The translations under genes and the position numbers were made by a program. The notes under the pieces were generated by a model. It saw only the letters and a program-made list of their open reading frames with translations. It was not told the origin of the DNA and did no database searches. A stretch of 64,000 nt of DNA from an uncultured bacterium (GTDB lineage: Bacteria; Verrucomicrobiota; Lentisphaeria; Victivallales; UBA1829), in the NCBI GenBank assembly GCA_900548385.1, contig URKJ01000008.1, forward strand, positions 61,759 to 125,758, given 5' to 3'. Below are positions 16,855-25,612 of this stretch, piece after piece. Positions within the stretch are counted from its first letter, which is position 1, and every line of letters begins with the position of its first letter.

Positions 16855-17565
16855 TCAATTTTTTTTCAGGGCGGAGATCAGATTTTCCAGAGTTTCCCGG
16901 CTGCTGACGGCATTGGAGTCTTCCGGTGCTGCTTTCTTTTCCGGTTTGGCAGTCGGAGTTTCCCCGTCGCCGTTCTTCTTTTCCGGATCGGAGACAGGAG
17001 TTTCCTCTTTGAAACTTCCGCCGTTTGCAAGATACAGAATCGCGGGGTATTGTTCCATCCAGACCGCCTGGGCAGGTGTCTGCGGCGTTCCGCATTGGAC
17101 GGTCCGGATCATCCGCGGAAGCACCAGATTGGAGAAGCGGAGAACGTTGGGCTGGGAGACGAGAGGTATTTTGTCCACCAGAGCAACCGAGGACAGACCG
17201 AGTGTCAGCACCGCCATGCAGGCGAGCGCTCCTCCGTAGACACAGAGGAACCGGAGAACCATTGAAATATGCGTCGGATAGCTGATATGCCGGTTATCCG
17301 GCGGAAACATCTGCGAAAACGCCGCACAGAGAATGATCATCAGGATCAGACCCGCTCCCGGCAGAGCGATCAGGGAGACCCAGCCGCGTCCGGATTCCGG
17401 CAGATACTGCAGGAGCTTCTCTATCACATAAGGCTGGAGCCCGAATACCGTACAGCCTGCCAGCAGGGCGCTGCAGAAAAAAATCCATGCCCGTTCAAAA
17501 CGCCAGCGGGACGTACAAAAGGCGATTATCAGCGGAATTCCGAAAAAAACGATCAGTTCAAGCAT
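16855..17565 (-). CDS. CvpA-like multipass membrane protein with charged tail
   Basis: A 236-aa protein with hydrophobic stretches at about residues 1-15, 25-45, 60-85 and 100-130, followed by a soluble C-terminal tail rich in Glu, Lys and Pro. The pattern of four membrane segments resembles the CvpA/colicin V production family, but no decisive motif is visible, so this is a weak family call. The ATG at 17565 has GGAGG eight bases upstream, inside the end of the previous gene, and the two genes overlap by 8 bp. It is therefore probably translated with the ankyrin/GspE-like protein and may work with it at the membrane. Confidence 0.6.
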   Translation of the reverse strand: MLELIVFFGIPLIIAFCTSRWRFERAWIFFCSALLAGCTVFGLQPYVIEKLLQYLPESGRGWVSLIALPGAGLILMIILCAAFSQMFPPDNRHISYPTHISMVLRFLCVYGGALACMAVLTLGLSSVALVDKIPLVSQPNVLRFSNLVLPRMIRTVQCGTPQTPAQAVWMEQYPAILYLANGGSFKEETPVSDPEKKNGDGETPTAKPEKKAAPEDSNAVSSRETLENLISALKKN

Positions 17566-20500
17566 TTTCTTCATCCTCCATATTGGGAAGTGCGTTATTG
17601 ATCTCATCCAGTGCCACGACACCTTTGGCAGCCAGACAGTATGCCGTGATGCGGAGCAGGTTCATGCGGCCGCCGCCGTTTGTACAGCATTTCAGCCAGT
17701 CGGCGGTCGGGAGCACCGAGCCGTAAATCACGACCGGGCGGTCTTCTCCGCTCTGGGAACATTCCATGCAGCCGTTTTTGGCGCGGAGATTGTTGTCCGG
17801 CAGATTCAGCCGGCGGAAATCTTCCCGGTTTTCCTCCGGGAGTTCCGCGTGTACGGCACAGCTGCAGAGTTTATGAAGCATCAGCGGGGAGACGATCAGT
17901 TTCAGGGTTTCCAGCATCTGCGTTTCTGAGATTCCCGCATCCAGACAGAGTTTTACCGCTTTTTCCGCAGTCGGCTGTTCCAGAAGAAGAACGATCGGTT
18001 TCACTTCCGAGAGACGGAATGCGCAGCGGATGGTTGCGGCGTCGTTCCGTTCCAGCGTGATGGCGGCGGCGCGGCAGTCCGGCAGGGCGCCAAGCAGCTG
18101 TTCAGGCGTGATTTTGGCGCTCAGGTTCGCTTTGAGACGCGGAACCTCGTTGGATCCGGCCGGTTCGTTGCCGTCGCCGATCCAGACCGTGCTGCCGAGT
18201 TTTGCGGCGAACTGTTCAAGCAGAAGCGAAATGAATGTCCGTCGCCCGTTGCCCGGCTTTCCGGTAACGATGATCAGGCCGTTCGGCTTGGCAAGGATCG
18301 AATCGACGGCTTTTTTTCCTTCCGGGGAAAGTACGAGCTGCTGGAAGCTGTGAAGCTCATCCTGAGCCCGTTTAAGCGTCAGCAGGGCGCGTTCGCCCTG
18401 AACTCCCATTCCGATCGTGCTGATCAGGACCCGTGTGCGGCTGTGTTCTTTCTGAATGGTGAAACAGCCGTTCTGCGGGTTGACTTCCTCGTAGGCGTCG
18501 AGTCCGGCAAGATTTTTCAGGATGATGAGGATATTGCGTCCGGTCGCCATATCAAGCTGCATCAGCTGCCGGTCCTGTTTCGCCTGTTTGAGGATGATCT
18601 GATAGTTGGTTCCCGTCGGCGAGAACAGAATTCCCGAACAGTGACGGGTGAGAGCCTGCGTGAGTATGCCCCGGCAGAGGTTGAGGAAGAGTGCGTTTTC
18701 CGGGGATGGCGCCTGGGCGCTCTCTTCGCCGTCGGCATTGAAGAAGCGCAGCGGATCCGTTTTCACCTGATCAGAGGTGCTCAGCATTCTGCTGATCCAC
18801 GGACGGGCAAACGTGTACAGTTTCTGAAGCAGGATACCGATCGGCATCAGCGGCCCGGCAAAGAACGAGATCAGATTCGCCGCTTTGATCCGCGCGGTTT
18901 CTTCGCGGGGGAGCATGCGGAGCGAAAGCAGACCGCATGCGATCCAGATAAACCAGAAGACCAGGCAGGGCCACGAAAGCAGTATTTTCTGATCGCCGTA
19001 TGGCGGGACGATCTCTTTTCCGGAGCTTTTTTCTCCGGCCAGTTCTTTGACAGGTTCTTTTTTGAGTTCTTCAAGAGTCTGTTTGATACTGGCGGTAAAT
19101 TTGTTTTTTTCCGGAAGCTGGCCCAAAAGGTCATCTGTGGGGACAACTCCCGCTTTGAGCAGCGGAATAATGAGGTTGAACCGTTCCTGCTGCAATGCCA
19201 AGGACAGCGCGCTTTCCTGATCCAGATTCACGGCATTGGGATTGCACGGAACCGCAAGCAGGGATTCCAGAAATTCGGTTTCCCCCTTGTTGAGACGCAG
19301 GAAGAGAATCAGCGCGGTGTCGTGACGGCTGTTCAGTGCGGCTGCGGAAACTTTATGCGACAGCAGATAAGAGGCGGATTTCTCATTTTTGGCGAGAAGA
19401 GCCGCATGGAGCGGAGTATTCCGCATCCAGTCGCGACAGTTCAGATTGGCGTTGTTTTCCACGAGCAGTTTCAGAGCATCGGGGTTGTTGACCGCTTCAA
19501 AGATCAGCGGAGTGCCGAGTTGGTCGCCGACATTGGGATCCGCTCCGTTTGCCAGCAGTTCTTTCATCCGCTTGAGATCGTTGGCTCTCAATGCCTTCTG
19601 AAGCAGAGTGGTGCCGTCATTCAACGGCATGTTGAGGTTTGCTTTGTGCTTGATCAGCAGCTTGAGCAGCCAGTCGTAATCGTTGTGTGCGGCGAGGTCA
19701 AGCAGGCTGTATTCTCCGTAGCGTTCATTGGGAGTGATATAGCCTTTTTCAAACAGCAGTCCGAGAATTTCGGCGTTTTGAGATTTCAGGCTTTCCGCGA
19801 GCGCCGCCCGGATCAGCGGTTTGCGCTTTGCCGCTTCGGTTTTGTTCAGGAGGTCTCCGATCTCCTCTTTCCGTTCTTCCCGGACGTAAGAGGCAATGTG
19901 GGAAATCTGCTTGGGGTCGGGGCCGCAGGAGCGGAATGCGGCGGCGATGACTTGAAGCAGGATAAGGAGTATGGCGACTCCGGCGACAGCAAAAATGATC
20001 CGTTTTTTGTGCACTTTGAGGAAAACGAACCGTTCCTGCGGCGGCATCTGCATCGGCGTTTCATCCTGCGGGTCCGTCTGCGGACCGCAAAGTTGATCCG
20101 CCAGACTCTTGCCGGCGGAGATCAGTTTTTCATCCACTGCAACGGTATCCGTTTTGATCCCGGCGAAAATATCGGCTGCGGGCGCGGGAGCCGCCTGCGG
20201 AATTGTGAGCGTCGGAGCCGCTGTGGAAGGGGGCGGCTGGGGGTGTGCGGGAGCCGGTGCAGCGGCTGCCTGCGGATTGAGGGTGAGCTTCGGCGGCTGG
20301 GGGACGGCTGCCGAAGGAGTTGCCGGAGCTTGTGCGAAAGACGGAGCGGCTGCCGCGGGAGCGGAAGCCGCCGGTTGCGGATTGAGAGTCAGTTTTGGCG
20401 CCGCGGGAGCTGCCGGAGCAGGAGCTGGTTTGGATTTTGCCGGTTCGTTTTTTGCCGAAGGCGCTGTGCGGAACCGCGGGATCGGCGGAGCTGCCGGAGC

Positions 20501-20818
20501 GGGAGCCGGGGCAGGAGCTTCCGCAACGGGGACAGCGGGAGCCGGGGCAGGTGTTTCCGCAACGGGGGCAGCGGGAGCCGCCGGGGCAGGTGCTTCCGTT
20601 GCCTGTTTCAGTGTGATTTCCTGTTGACAGGACGGGCATTGCACCTGTTCGCCCTCCATCCACATTTCCACTTTGAGTTTCTGGTTGCAGTTGGAACAGC
20701 GGCAGGTGATCGGTGTCTGTTCCGCCGTCTGTGCGGTCTGGCAGTGCGGGCAGACGACCTCGCTTCCCGCCTGAGTATCCGCTACGGAGAAAAAATTTTT
20801 ACATTGTTTACAGAGCAT
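17558..20818 (-). CDS. Zinc-ribbon / ankyrin / GspE-like pseudo-ATPase membrane protein
   Basis: A 1086-aa mosaic. Two zinc ribbons open it (C3-C6-C23-C26 and C41-C44-C61-C64). An Ala/Pro-rich linker runs from about 73 to 215. A membrane segment lies at 273-295, ankyrin-type repeats at about 335-560, and further hydrophobic segments at 613-633 and 648-668. From about 705 to the end the protein follows the GspE/PilB ATPase pattern, including a tetracysteine-like region (LCSCAV and later GCMECSQSG). The Walker A region is GKPGNGRRT (853-861): the essential lysine is replaced by Arg, and no canonical Walker B glutamate is seen, so ATPase activity is doubtful. It lies 29 bp after the double-PilT gene. 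A regulatory or scaffold role for a pilus/secretion motor is inferred. Confidence 0.75.
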   Translation of the reverse strand: MLCKQCKNFFSVADTQAGSEVVCPHCQTAQTAEQTPITCRCSNCNQKLKVEMWMEGEQVQCPSCQQEITLKQATEAPAPAAPAAPVAETPAPAPAVPVAEAPAPAPAPAAPPIPRFRTAPSAKNEPAKSKPAPAPAAPAAPKLTLNPQPAASAPAAAAPSFAQAPATPSAAVPQPPKLTLNPQAAAAPAPAHPQPPPSTAAPTLTIPQAAPAPAADIFAGIKTDTVAVDEKLISAGKSLADQLCGPQTDPQDETPMQMPPQERFVFLKVHKKRIIFAVAGVAILLILLQVIAAAFRSCGPDPKQISHIASYVREERKEEIGDLLNKTEAAKRKPLIRAALAESLKSQNAEILGLLFEKGYITPNERYGEYSLLDLAAHNDYDWLLKLLIKHKANLNMPLNDGTTLLQKALRANDLKRMKELLANGADPNVGDQLGTPLIFEAVNNPDALKLLVENNANLNCRDWMRNTPLHAALLAKNEKSASYLLSHKVSAAALNSRHDTALILFLRLNKGETEFLESLLAVPCNPNAVNLDQESALSLALQQERFNLIIPLLKAGVVPTDDLLGQLPEKNKFTASIKQTLEELKKEPVKELAGEKSSGKEIVPPYGDQKILLSWPCLVFWFIWIACGLLSLRMLPREETARIKAANLISFFAGPLMPIGILLQKLYTFARPWISRMLSTSDQVKTDPLRFFNADGEESAQAPSPENALFLNLCRGILTQALTRHCSGILFSPTGTNYQIILKQAKQDRQLMQLDMATGRNILIILKNLAGLDAYEEVNPQNGCFTIQKEHSRTRVLISTIGMGVQGERALLTLKRAQDELHSFQQLVLSPEGKKAVDSILAKPNGLIIVTGKPGNGRRTFISLLLEQFAAKLGSTVWIGDGNEPAGSNEVPRLKANLSAKITPEQLLGALPDCRAAAITLERNDAATIRCAFRLSEVKPIVLLLEQPTAEKAVKLCLDAGISETQMLETLKLIVSPLMLHKLCSCAVHAELPEENREDFRRLNLPDNNLRAKNGCMECSQSGEDRPVVIYGSVLPTADWLKCCTNGGGRMNLLRITAYCLAAKGVVALDEINNALPNMEDEENA

Positions 20819-20847
20819 TTTATGTGTCGATCCTTACATGTTTGTCG

Positions 20848-23022
20848 TCAGAGAGCTTGATATGCGGCAACGTCTTCCGCTGAAACTTCGCCATCCGCAC
20901 AAAGTTTGTCCAGAGAACTTCTCATCGTCGTCATGCCGATGGAGGCGGAGGTTTCAAGAACCGAGAGCAGCTGATGGGTCTTGCCTTCACGGATCAGCGC
21001 CTGAACCGGCGGAGTGCCGATCATGATCTCGAACGCCGCCACGCGGCCGTGTCCGTTCAGACGCGGGAGCAGACGCTGTGCCACGACTCCGGTCACGATA
21101 TTGGAGAACTGCTGGCGGATCTGGTTCTGCTGCGCGGACGGGAAGGAGTCGACGATTCGCTCAACGGTCTGCACGGTGTTGTTGGCGTGCAGGGTCGCAA
21201 GCACCAGATGACCTGTTTCGGCGGCGGTGATTGCCGTTGCGATCGTTTCCGTATCGCGCAGCTCGCCGACGAGGATGATATTCGGCGCCTGACGCATTGC
21301 CGCGCGCAGTCCGCCTGCGAATGAAAGCGTATCCCGTCCGAGTTCCCGCTGTTCAATGAAACTGGAAATGTTCTCGTAGGTGTATTCGATCGGGTCTTCG
21401 ATTGTGATGATGTGCTTGTTCTGGGTTTTGTTGATCTCGTTCAGCAGACTTGCGAGCGTGGTCGATTTACCGCTTCCGGTCGGTCCGGTGACGAGAATCA
21501 GCCCCTGTTTTTTGCTCATGAGCTGCGAGAGGACCGGAGGCAGGTTCAATTCCGCCGGAGTGGGGATGCGGTCCTGGAGTACACGGCCGACCATTGCGGG
21601 GGTTCCGCGCTGGAAGAATGCGTTCAGGCGGAAGCGCTGAAGCTGGAATTTTTTCCCCGGATCCTGACTCGGCAGCTGCGCGGTGATGGCAAAGTCGAGT
21701 TCGCGTTTTTCCTCGTATGTGACCCGCTGCTGTCTGCCGATGATACTGTAAATCAGGCGCTGAACATCTTTCGCCGCCAGTTCCGGCATACTCAGCGGAG
21801 TGAATTTGCCGCGTTTGCAGAGGACCGGCGGGGCGTTGACCACAAGCAGAAAGTCGCTGGCGCCGGAATCTGCCGCGGCTTTGAAAATATCGCGCATGTC
21901 GAGGCTGTCGAGACGGCTGGAGCGTTTGCTCTGTTCCTGTTTTTCCTCGTCGGAAAGCCCGATGTTGCGGAAGAACAGTTTCAGTTCATCGGGATTGTCC
22001 GACGCCTTCAGGGCGGTTTCTTCCGTGATCGCTCCGGATTTGACGAGACGGAACAGTGCGGTATTGAAGTTCTGCATTCCGAACTGCCCTCCGAGACGGA
22101 TGGAGAGTTCCAGCCCGCTGATGTCCTGACGTTCAATCTGCTTTTTCACCGTTCCCGTGCCGACCAGGATCTCCTGTGCGGGGACAAGGCCGGAGCCGTC
22201 GGCGCGCGGAAGCAGGCGCTGGGAGATGACCGCTTCCAGAACCTGCGCAAGGTTGTAGGTCATCTGTTCGCGGGAACCTTCCGGGCACATGTTGATCAGA
22301 CGTTTCACGGTTCCGGCGGCGTCGCTGGTGTGGAGAGTCGAGAAAACGAGGTGACCGGTCTGTGCGGCGGTAACCGCGATCTGCATCGTTTCCAAATCGC
22401 GCATTTCACCGATCATGATGACGTCGGGGCTTTCGCGCAGGGCATTGCGGAGCGCTTCGCCAAAGCCGGAACCGAGTGCGTCGACTTCACGCTGGGAGAT
22501 CAGTGACAGCTTATCCTGATGGAGATATTCGATCGGGTCTTCCAGTGTCAGAATATGCTTGCGGCTGTTGGAGTTGATATAGTCGATCATGGCGGTCAGT
22601 GTGGTGGACTTTCCGCTTCCGGTGGTTCCGGTCACGAGGACCAGCCCGCGTTCCAGCATGGCGATCTTGCGGATCGTATCTGCGAGGCCGAGCTTTTCAA
22701 AGTCGAGTTTGCCGCCCATGCGGATCGGTCTTGCCACGAAGCAGGGACCGTTGACCGTTTCAAAAAAGTTCATACGGAAACGGTTCTGCGGGTCGTAAAT
22801 ATAGGAGATGTCGTAGCCGCGGGTATGGGTATATTTCTCTTCCCCCGCCGTTCCGATCAGGGAGATTCGGAACTGGTTGATCTCTTCCGGCGTGATTTCC
22901 GGGAACTCCACCTGAAGCATTTCTCCGCCGGAACGGCAGGACGGGACTTTCCCGGAGGAAATAAACAGGTCGGTTACCTTGTTTTCCAGAGCGAATTTCA
23001 GCAGTGTGACGATGTTTTCCAT
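20848..23022 (-). CDS. Tandem (double) PilT-type retraction ATPase
   Basis: The 724-aa protein contains two consecutive PilT modules. The first (about 1-355) has Walker A GTTGSGKST, Asp box TLEDPIEYLHQDK and Walker B MIGEMRDLETM. The second (about 375-724) has GPTGSGKST, TIEDPIEYTYEN and LVGELRDTETI. Both have His-box segments (STLHTSD, ATLHANN). The C-terminal AIRNLIRE-type motif is good in module 2 (PVQALIREGK) but degenerate in module 1 (TVKKQIERQD), suggesting a fused PilU-like and PilT-like pair. Single PilT is about 350-370 residues. A sigma-70 promoter lies at 23187-23215. Energising pilus retraction or pseudopilus dynamics is inferred; no pilin machinery is adjacent. Confidence 0.9.
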   Translation of the reverse strand: MENIVTLLKFALENKVTDLFISSGKVPSCRSGGEMLQVEFPEITPEEINQFRISLIGTAGEEKYTHTRGYDISYIYDPQNRFRMNFFETVNGPCFVARPIRMGGKLDFEKLGLADTIRKIAMLERGLVLVTGTTGSGKSTTLTAMIDYINSNSRKHILTLEDPIEYLHQDKLSLISQREVDALGSGFGEALRNALRESPDVIMIGEMRDLETMQIAVTAAQTGHLVFSTLHTSDAAGTVKRLINMCPEGSREQMTYNLAQVLEAVISQRLLPRADGSGLVPAQEILVGTGTVKKQIERQDISGLELSIRLGGQFGMQNFNTALFRLVKSGAITEETALKASDNPDELKLFFRNIGLSDEEKQEQSKRSSRLDSLDMRDIFKAAADSGASDFLLVVNAPPVLCKRGKFTPLSMPELAAKDVQRLIYSIIGRQQRVTYEEKRELDFAITAQLPSQDPGKKFQLQRFRLNAFFQRGTPAMVGRVLQDRIPTPAELNLPPVLSQLMSKKQGLILVTGPTGSGKSTTLASLLNEINKTQNKHIITIEDPIEYTYENISSFIEQRELGRDTLSFAGGLRAAMRQAPNIILVGELRDTETIATAITAAETGHLVLATLHANNTVQTVERIVDSFPSAQQNQIRQQFSNIVTGVVAQRLLPRLNGHGRVAAFEIMIGTPPVQALIREGKTHQLLSVLETSASIGMTTMRSSLDKLCADGEVSAEDVAAYQAL

Positions 23023-23455
23023 GAGTTAGGCCTGTTCGTTTAAGGTTGTTTCCGGCGATCCGGACGGCAGACGCCTGTCTGCTGCGGTCCCGTTTATCTT
23101 ATTGCTTTATTGTGTGACAGAATTGTTTTCTCCGGTTGTTCATGACAAATCATCGGAAAACAATTTGCCATAATCGTATTCGTCATATTATAGCATGAAT
23201 ACATGGAAAAATCAAGAGCATTTCAGGGATTCTCATAAGAAACAGAGGGCTGAAACCGTTTTCCGGAACAGAAAATGCGTATTCAGAATATGGGTTATCG
23301 GGATGACCGCTTGTGGAATATTTTTATGAGGTGTAAAGAATTTTGATAAAATTGCAAACCTGTAATTTTTTTGTCATGCTCCCGTTATCTGGACAGTGTA
23401 TAATTCAAAAATAGAAAATACATGAACATTTATGTAAGGAAAGGATTTCGGGCTT
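23023..23455. other. 433-bp divergent intergenic region
   Basis: The region separates the double-PilT operon (minus) from the glycosyltransferase (plus). It holds a strong minus-strand sigma-70 promoter (23187-23215). On the plus side a TATAAT lies at 23399-23404, but the nearest TTGTCA (23371-23376) is 22 bp upstream, too far for a normal promoter, so the plus promoter is unresolved. No other gene is seen. Confidence 0.6.
23187..23215 (-). promoter_or_regulatory. Sigma-70 promoter of the double-PilT operon
   Basis: On the minus strand TTGATT (23215-23210) and TATAAT (23192-23187) are separated by 17 bp. This gives a leader of about 160 bases to the ATG at 23022. Confidence 0.7.
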
Positions 23456-24844
23456 ATGAACACATACGGAATACGGACTTTGAAAATGATCACATGGATT
23501 GTCGCCGGACTGTCGCTGGCGGGAGCGTTTCACATGCTGTTTACGATGAATGTCAGCTCTTTCGTTGTCAACGGGTTCAGTTTTGTGCTGCTGATGTTCG
23601 GGCTGATCGTCTCCTGCATCACGCTGGGGTATTTTCTGCTTCAGGGGATTCTTGCCTGGTTTTACAAGGAGGCGCCGTCTCTGAACGATTCCGAGTTGCC
23701 GAAATGCACCGTGATCGTTCCCGCCTATAACGAAGGGGAATACGTCGCGACCACACTCCGCAGTGTGCTGGAGAGCGATTATCCGGCGGACAAGTTGGAA
23801 GTCATTGCCGTGAACGACGGTTCCAGGGATGATACGTGGGACTGGATCTGCAAGGCTGCCCGGGAGTTTCCGGGCAGGATCGTCGCCAAAAATCTGATCC
23901 GCAACGGAGGCAAACGCCGGGCGCTTTATGAAGCGATCAAGATTGCGACCGGCGATATTGCCGTGACGATCGACAGCGATTCCGCGATTACGGTTGATGC
24001 GCTCCGCAGGATTGTCGCGCCGTTTGCCAAACCGACAGTCGGCGCGGTTGCCGGAAATATCCGGGTGACCAATCTGGAAGAGGGAATGATTCCGAAAATG
24101 CTGGATGTTGCGTTCGCATTCGGTTTTGAGTTCATCCGTTGTGCGCAGAGTCTGATCGGTTCGGTGCTCTGCACGCCGGGAGCGCTCAGTGCATACCGTC
24201 TTTCTGCAATCCGCCCGCTGATGGAGGAATGGGTCAATCAGACGTTTATGGGGCGCCCTTCCGGTATTGGCGAGGATCGCGCGATTACCAGTATGCTCCT
24301 CCGGGAAAACTGGCGCGTGGAGTTTCAGCATAACGCGATCGCATTCACCAAAATGCCGGTTAATTATAAGACGCTCTGCAAGATGCTGATCCGTTGGACG
24401 CGCAGTGATATTCGTGAAAATCTGATTATGCTCGGCGTGGTTCTCCGCCGGTTCGAACCGTTCAATCCGGAACTGCTCGGGTTGCAGCTGAACCTGATCG
24501 TGCAGAGTATTGCGATCCTTCTTCCGATCGTTTTCATTCCGATGGGGTTGTTCGGGTTTGTGGTCAATCCGCCGCTGTTCCTGTACTACACGGTGATCAG
24601 CACAATGGTGTGGTCTGTGGTTCCCGCGGTGATCTATGGCATGCGTTACGGCTGGGGGGAAGCGGTATGGTCGTTCATCTATGGCTTGTACAGCATCCCG
24701 TGTCTCAGCTGGCTTCCCGTTTATTCGCTGATTACGGTTCAGAATTCCAAATGGATGACACGCGGAGTGCCCGTGAAACCGGCTCCGATCCTTACGATCA
24801 CACAGCCGATTCCCGCCGGAGCGGTCCGGGACCGTGCTGCGTAA
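23456..24844 (+). CDS. Membrane glycosyltransferase, family 2 (processive-synthase type)
   Basis: A 462-aa inner-membrane protein. Two hydrophobic segments at about residues 10-30 and 38-68 precede the cytoplasmic GT-A domain. The domain shows VIVPAYNEGEYV, the nucleotide-binding aspartates in VNDGSRDDTW and IDSDSAITV, the acceptor motif GED, and an (R)RW-like motif in LIRWTRSD. Several C-terminal membrane segments follow (about 340-430). This is the architecture of hyaluronan/chitin/poly-GlcNAc synthase-like enzymes, so an exported beta-linked polysaccharide is inferred; sugar specificity cannot be read. Upstream is AAAGGA. It stands alone, ending in a strong terminator. Confidence 0.85.
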   Translation: MNTYGIRTLKMITWIVAGLSLAGAFHMLFTMNVSSFVVNGFSFVLLMFGLIVSCITLGYFLLQGILAWFYKEAPSLNDSELPKCTVIVPAYNEGEYVATTLRSVLESDYPADKLEVIAVNDGSRDDTWDWICKAAREFPGRIVAKNLIRNGGKRRALYEAIKIATGDIAVTIDSDSAITVDALRRIVAPFAKPTVGAVAGNIRVTNLEEGMIPKMLDVAFAFGFEFIRCAQSLIGSVLCTPGALSAYRLSAIRPLMEEWVNQTFMGRPSGIGEDRAITSMLLRENWRVEFQHNAIAFTKMPVNYKTLCKMLIRWTRSDIRENLIMLGVVLRRFEPFNPELLGLQLNLIVQSIAILLPIVFIPMGLFGFVVNPPLFLYYTVISTMVWSVVPAVIYGMRYGWGEAVWSFIYGLYSIPCLSWLPVYSLITVQNSKWMTRGVPVKPAPILTITQPIPAGAVRDRAA

Positions 24845-24871
24845 AGAGGTTTTTCCTTAAAAGTAATAAAG

Positions 24872-24914
24872 ACGGAGTGTCTGTTCCCCGGTTCGGAGAT
24901 GCTCCGTTTTTTTT
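24872..24914. terminator. Bidirectional terminator between the glycosyltransferase and the MerR gene
   Basis: ACGGAG (24872-24877) pairs with CTCCGT (24902-24907), extended by partial pairing inside, and is followed by a run of eight T on the plus strand. The minus strand also runs into T-rich sequence. Confidence 0.75.
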
Positions 24915-24920
24915 ATGGTA

Positions 24921-25400
24921 TTATTGCTTTCCGGATTCCGGGACGATATCCGGTTCGTTTTTCCGTGTCGCCGCGGGTTTTCCGGAATCGGCGGGACGGC
25001 TTTCCAGCAGTTTCCGGTAATATTCCTTTTTGTATTTCAGAACTTCAAACTGCTGCTGGAGATTTTCGAGCTGACTGCGCAGGCTCTCTTCCTGCTGAAA
25101 GATGATGCGGGCGCGTTCCGGGATCGTGGAATCTCCTTTTTCGCACATGCGGATATAACGGCGGACCTGCTCAATCGGCAGTCCGGTCGCCCGCAGGCAG
25201 TGAACCAGACGCAGCCAGCTGACCGCGTATTCGGAAAACATGCGGATGTTGCCGTCCGTCCGGTCCACGCCGGGGATCAGATCGGAGTTCTCATAATAAC
25301 GGATCGTGTGCGGGGAAAGGTTCATCAGCTCGGCAACTTTTTTTACGGTATATTTCGGTGTGCGGTCCTGCGACGGGACAAACGGGCGTATCTTTGCCAT
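24921..25400 (-). CDS. MerR-family transcriptional regulator
   Basis: A 159-aa regulator. Residues about 16-85 form the winged helix typical of MerR: YTVKKVAELMNLSPHTIRYY followed by EN..LIP and a wing. A long coiled-coil dimerisation helix follows (about 100-145, EESLRSQLENLQQQFEVLKY). The C-terminus has no obvious metal-binding cysteine pair; it is Pro/Glu/Lys rich, so the effector is unknown. The ATG at 25400 follows AAGGA at seven bases. It is divergent from the glycosidase-like/isomerase pair at 25613-29532, which is the obvious candidate target. Confidence 0.88.
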   Translation of the reverse strand: MAKIRPFVPSQDRTPKYTVKKVAELMNLSPHTIRYYENSDLIPGVDRTDGNIRMFSEYAVSWLRLVHCLRATGLPIEQVRRYIRMCEKGDSTIPERARIIFQQEESLRSQLENLQQQFEVLKYKKEYYRKLLESRPADSGKPAATRKNEPDIVPESGKQ

Positions 25401-25430
25401 GTTCAATTCCTTCCGGTTCTGTTTCCGGAT

Positions 25431-25458
25431 AAAATAGCAGATTTCCGGAAAAAATCAA
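25431..25458 (-). promoter_or_regulatory. Probable sigma-70 promoter of the MerR gene
   Basis: On the minus strand TTGATT (25458-25453) and TATTTT (25436-25431) are 16 bp apart, about 30 bp before the start codon. The -10 region is embedded in a TCCGGAT...TTTCCGGA repeat that could be an autoregulatory site. Confidence 0.5.
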
Positions 25459-25551
25459 ATTTACCGTATTTTCTGTCCGTTTTTCTCCGCTTTTTATTGG
25501 ACAATATTACGATTATGTGTTATTTTTTCCGTTGTTTTCCGCTTTGTCCAA

Positions 25552-25578
25552 ACGCATCGGGCGAAGTGCGTGTATAAT
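25552..25578 (+). promoter_or_regulatory. TATAAT box with an overlapping ACGCA-N10-TGCGT palindrome
   Basis: TATAAT at 25573-25578 lies about 35 bp before the ATG at 25613. An inverted repeat ACGCA (25552-25556) / TGCGT (25567-25571) fills the place of the promoter spacer, as MerR-family operators do, and TTGTCC (25544-25549) lies 23 bp upstream of the -10. The over-long spacing fits an activator-dependent promoter. Confidence 0.45.
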
Positions 25579-25612
25579 ATGGTCAGACAGCCAACTTAAC
25601 AAGGAGTTTGTC

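Noticed and set aside
20180..20600. Repetitive GC-rich stretch that looks like a tandem repeat or CRISPR array
   Set aside because: It is the coding region of the Ala/Pro linker; spacing is irregular and there are no constant repeats with unique spacers.
18350..20860. Very long plus-strand open frame antisense to the ankyrin/GspE-like gene (also 1230-3059, 3028-5292 and similar)
   Set aside because: These frames lie exactly opposite well-supported genes, show Arg/Gly/Phe-rich composition without motifs and lack ribosome sites. They follow from the GC bias of codon third positions.
23371..23404. TTGTCA and TATAAT upstream of the glycosyltransferase as a sigma-70 promoter
   Set aside because: The spacer is 22 bp, too long for normal use; only the -10-like box is mentioned.
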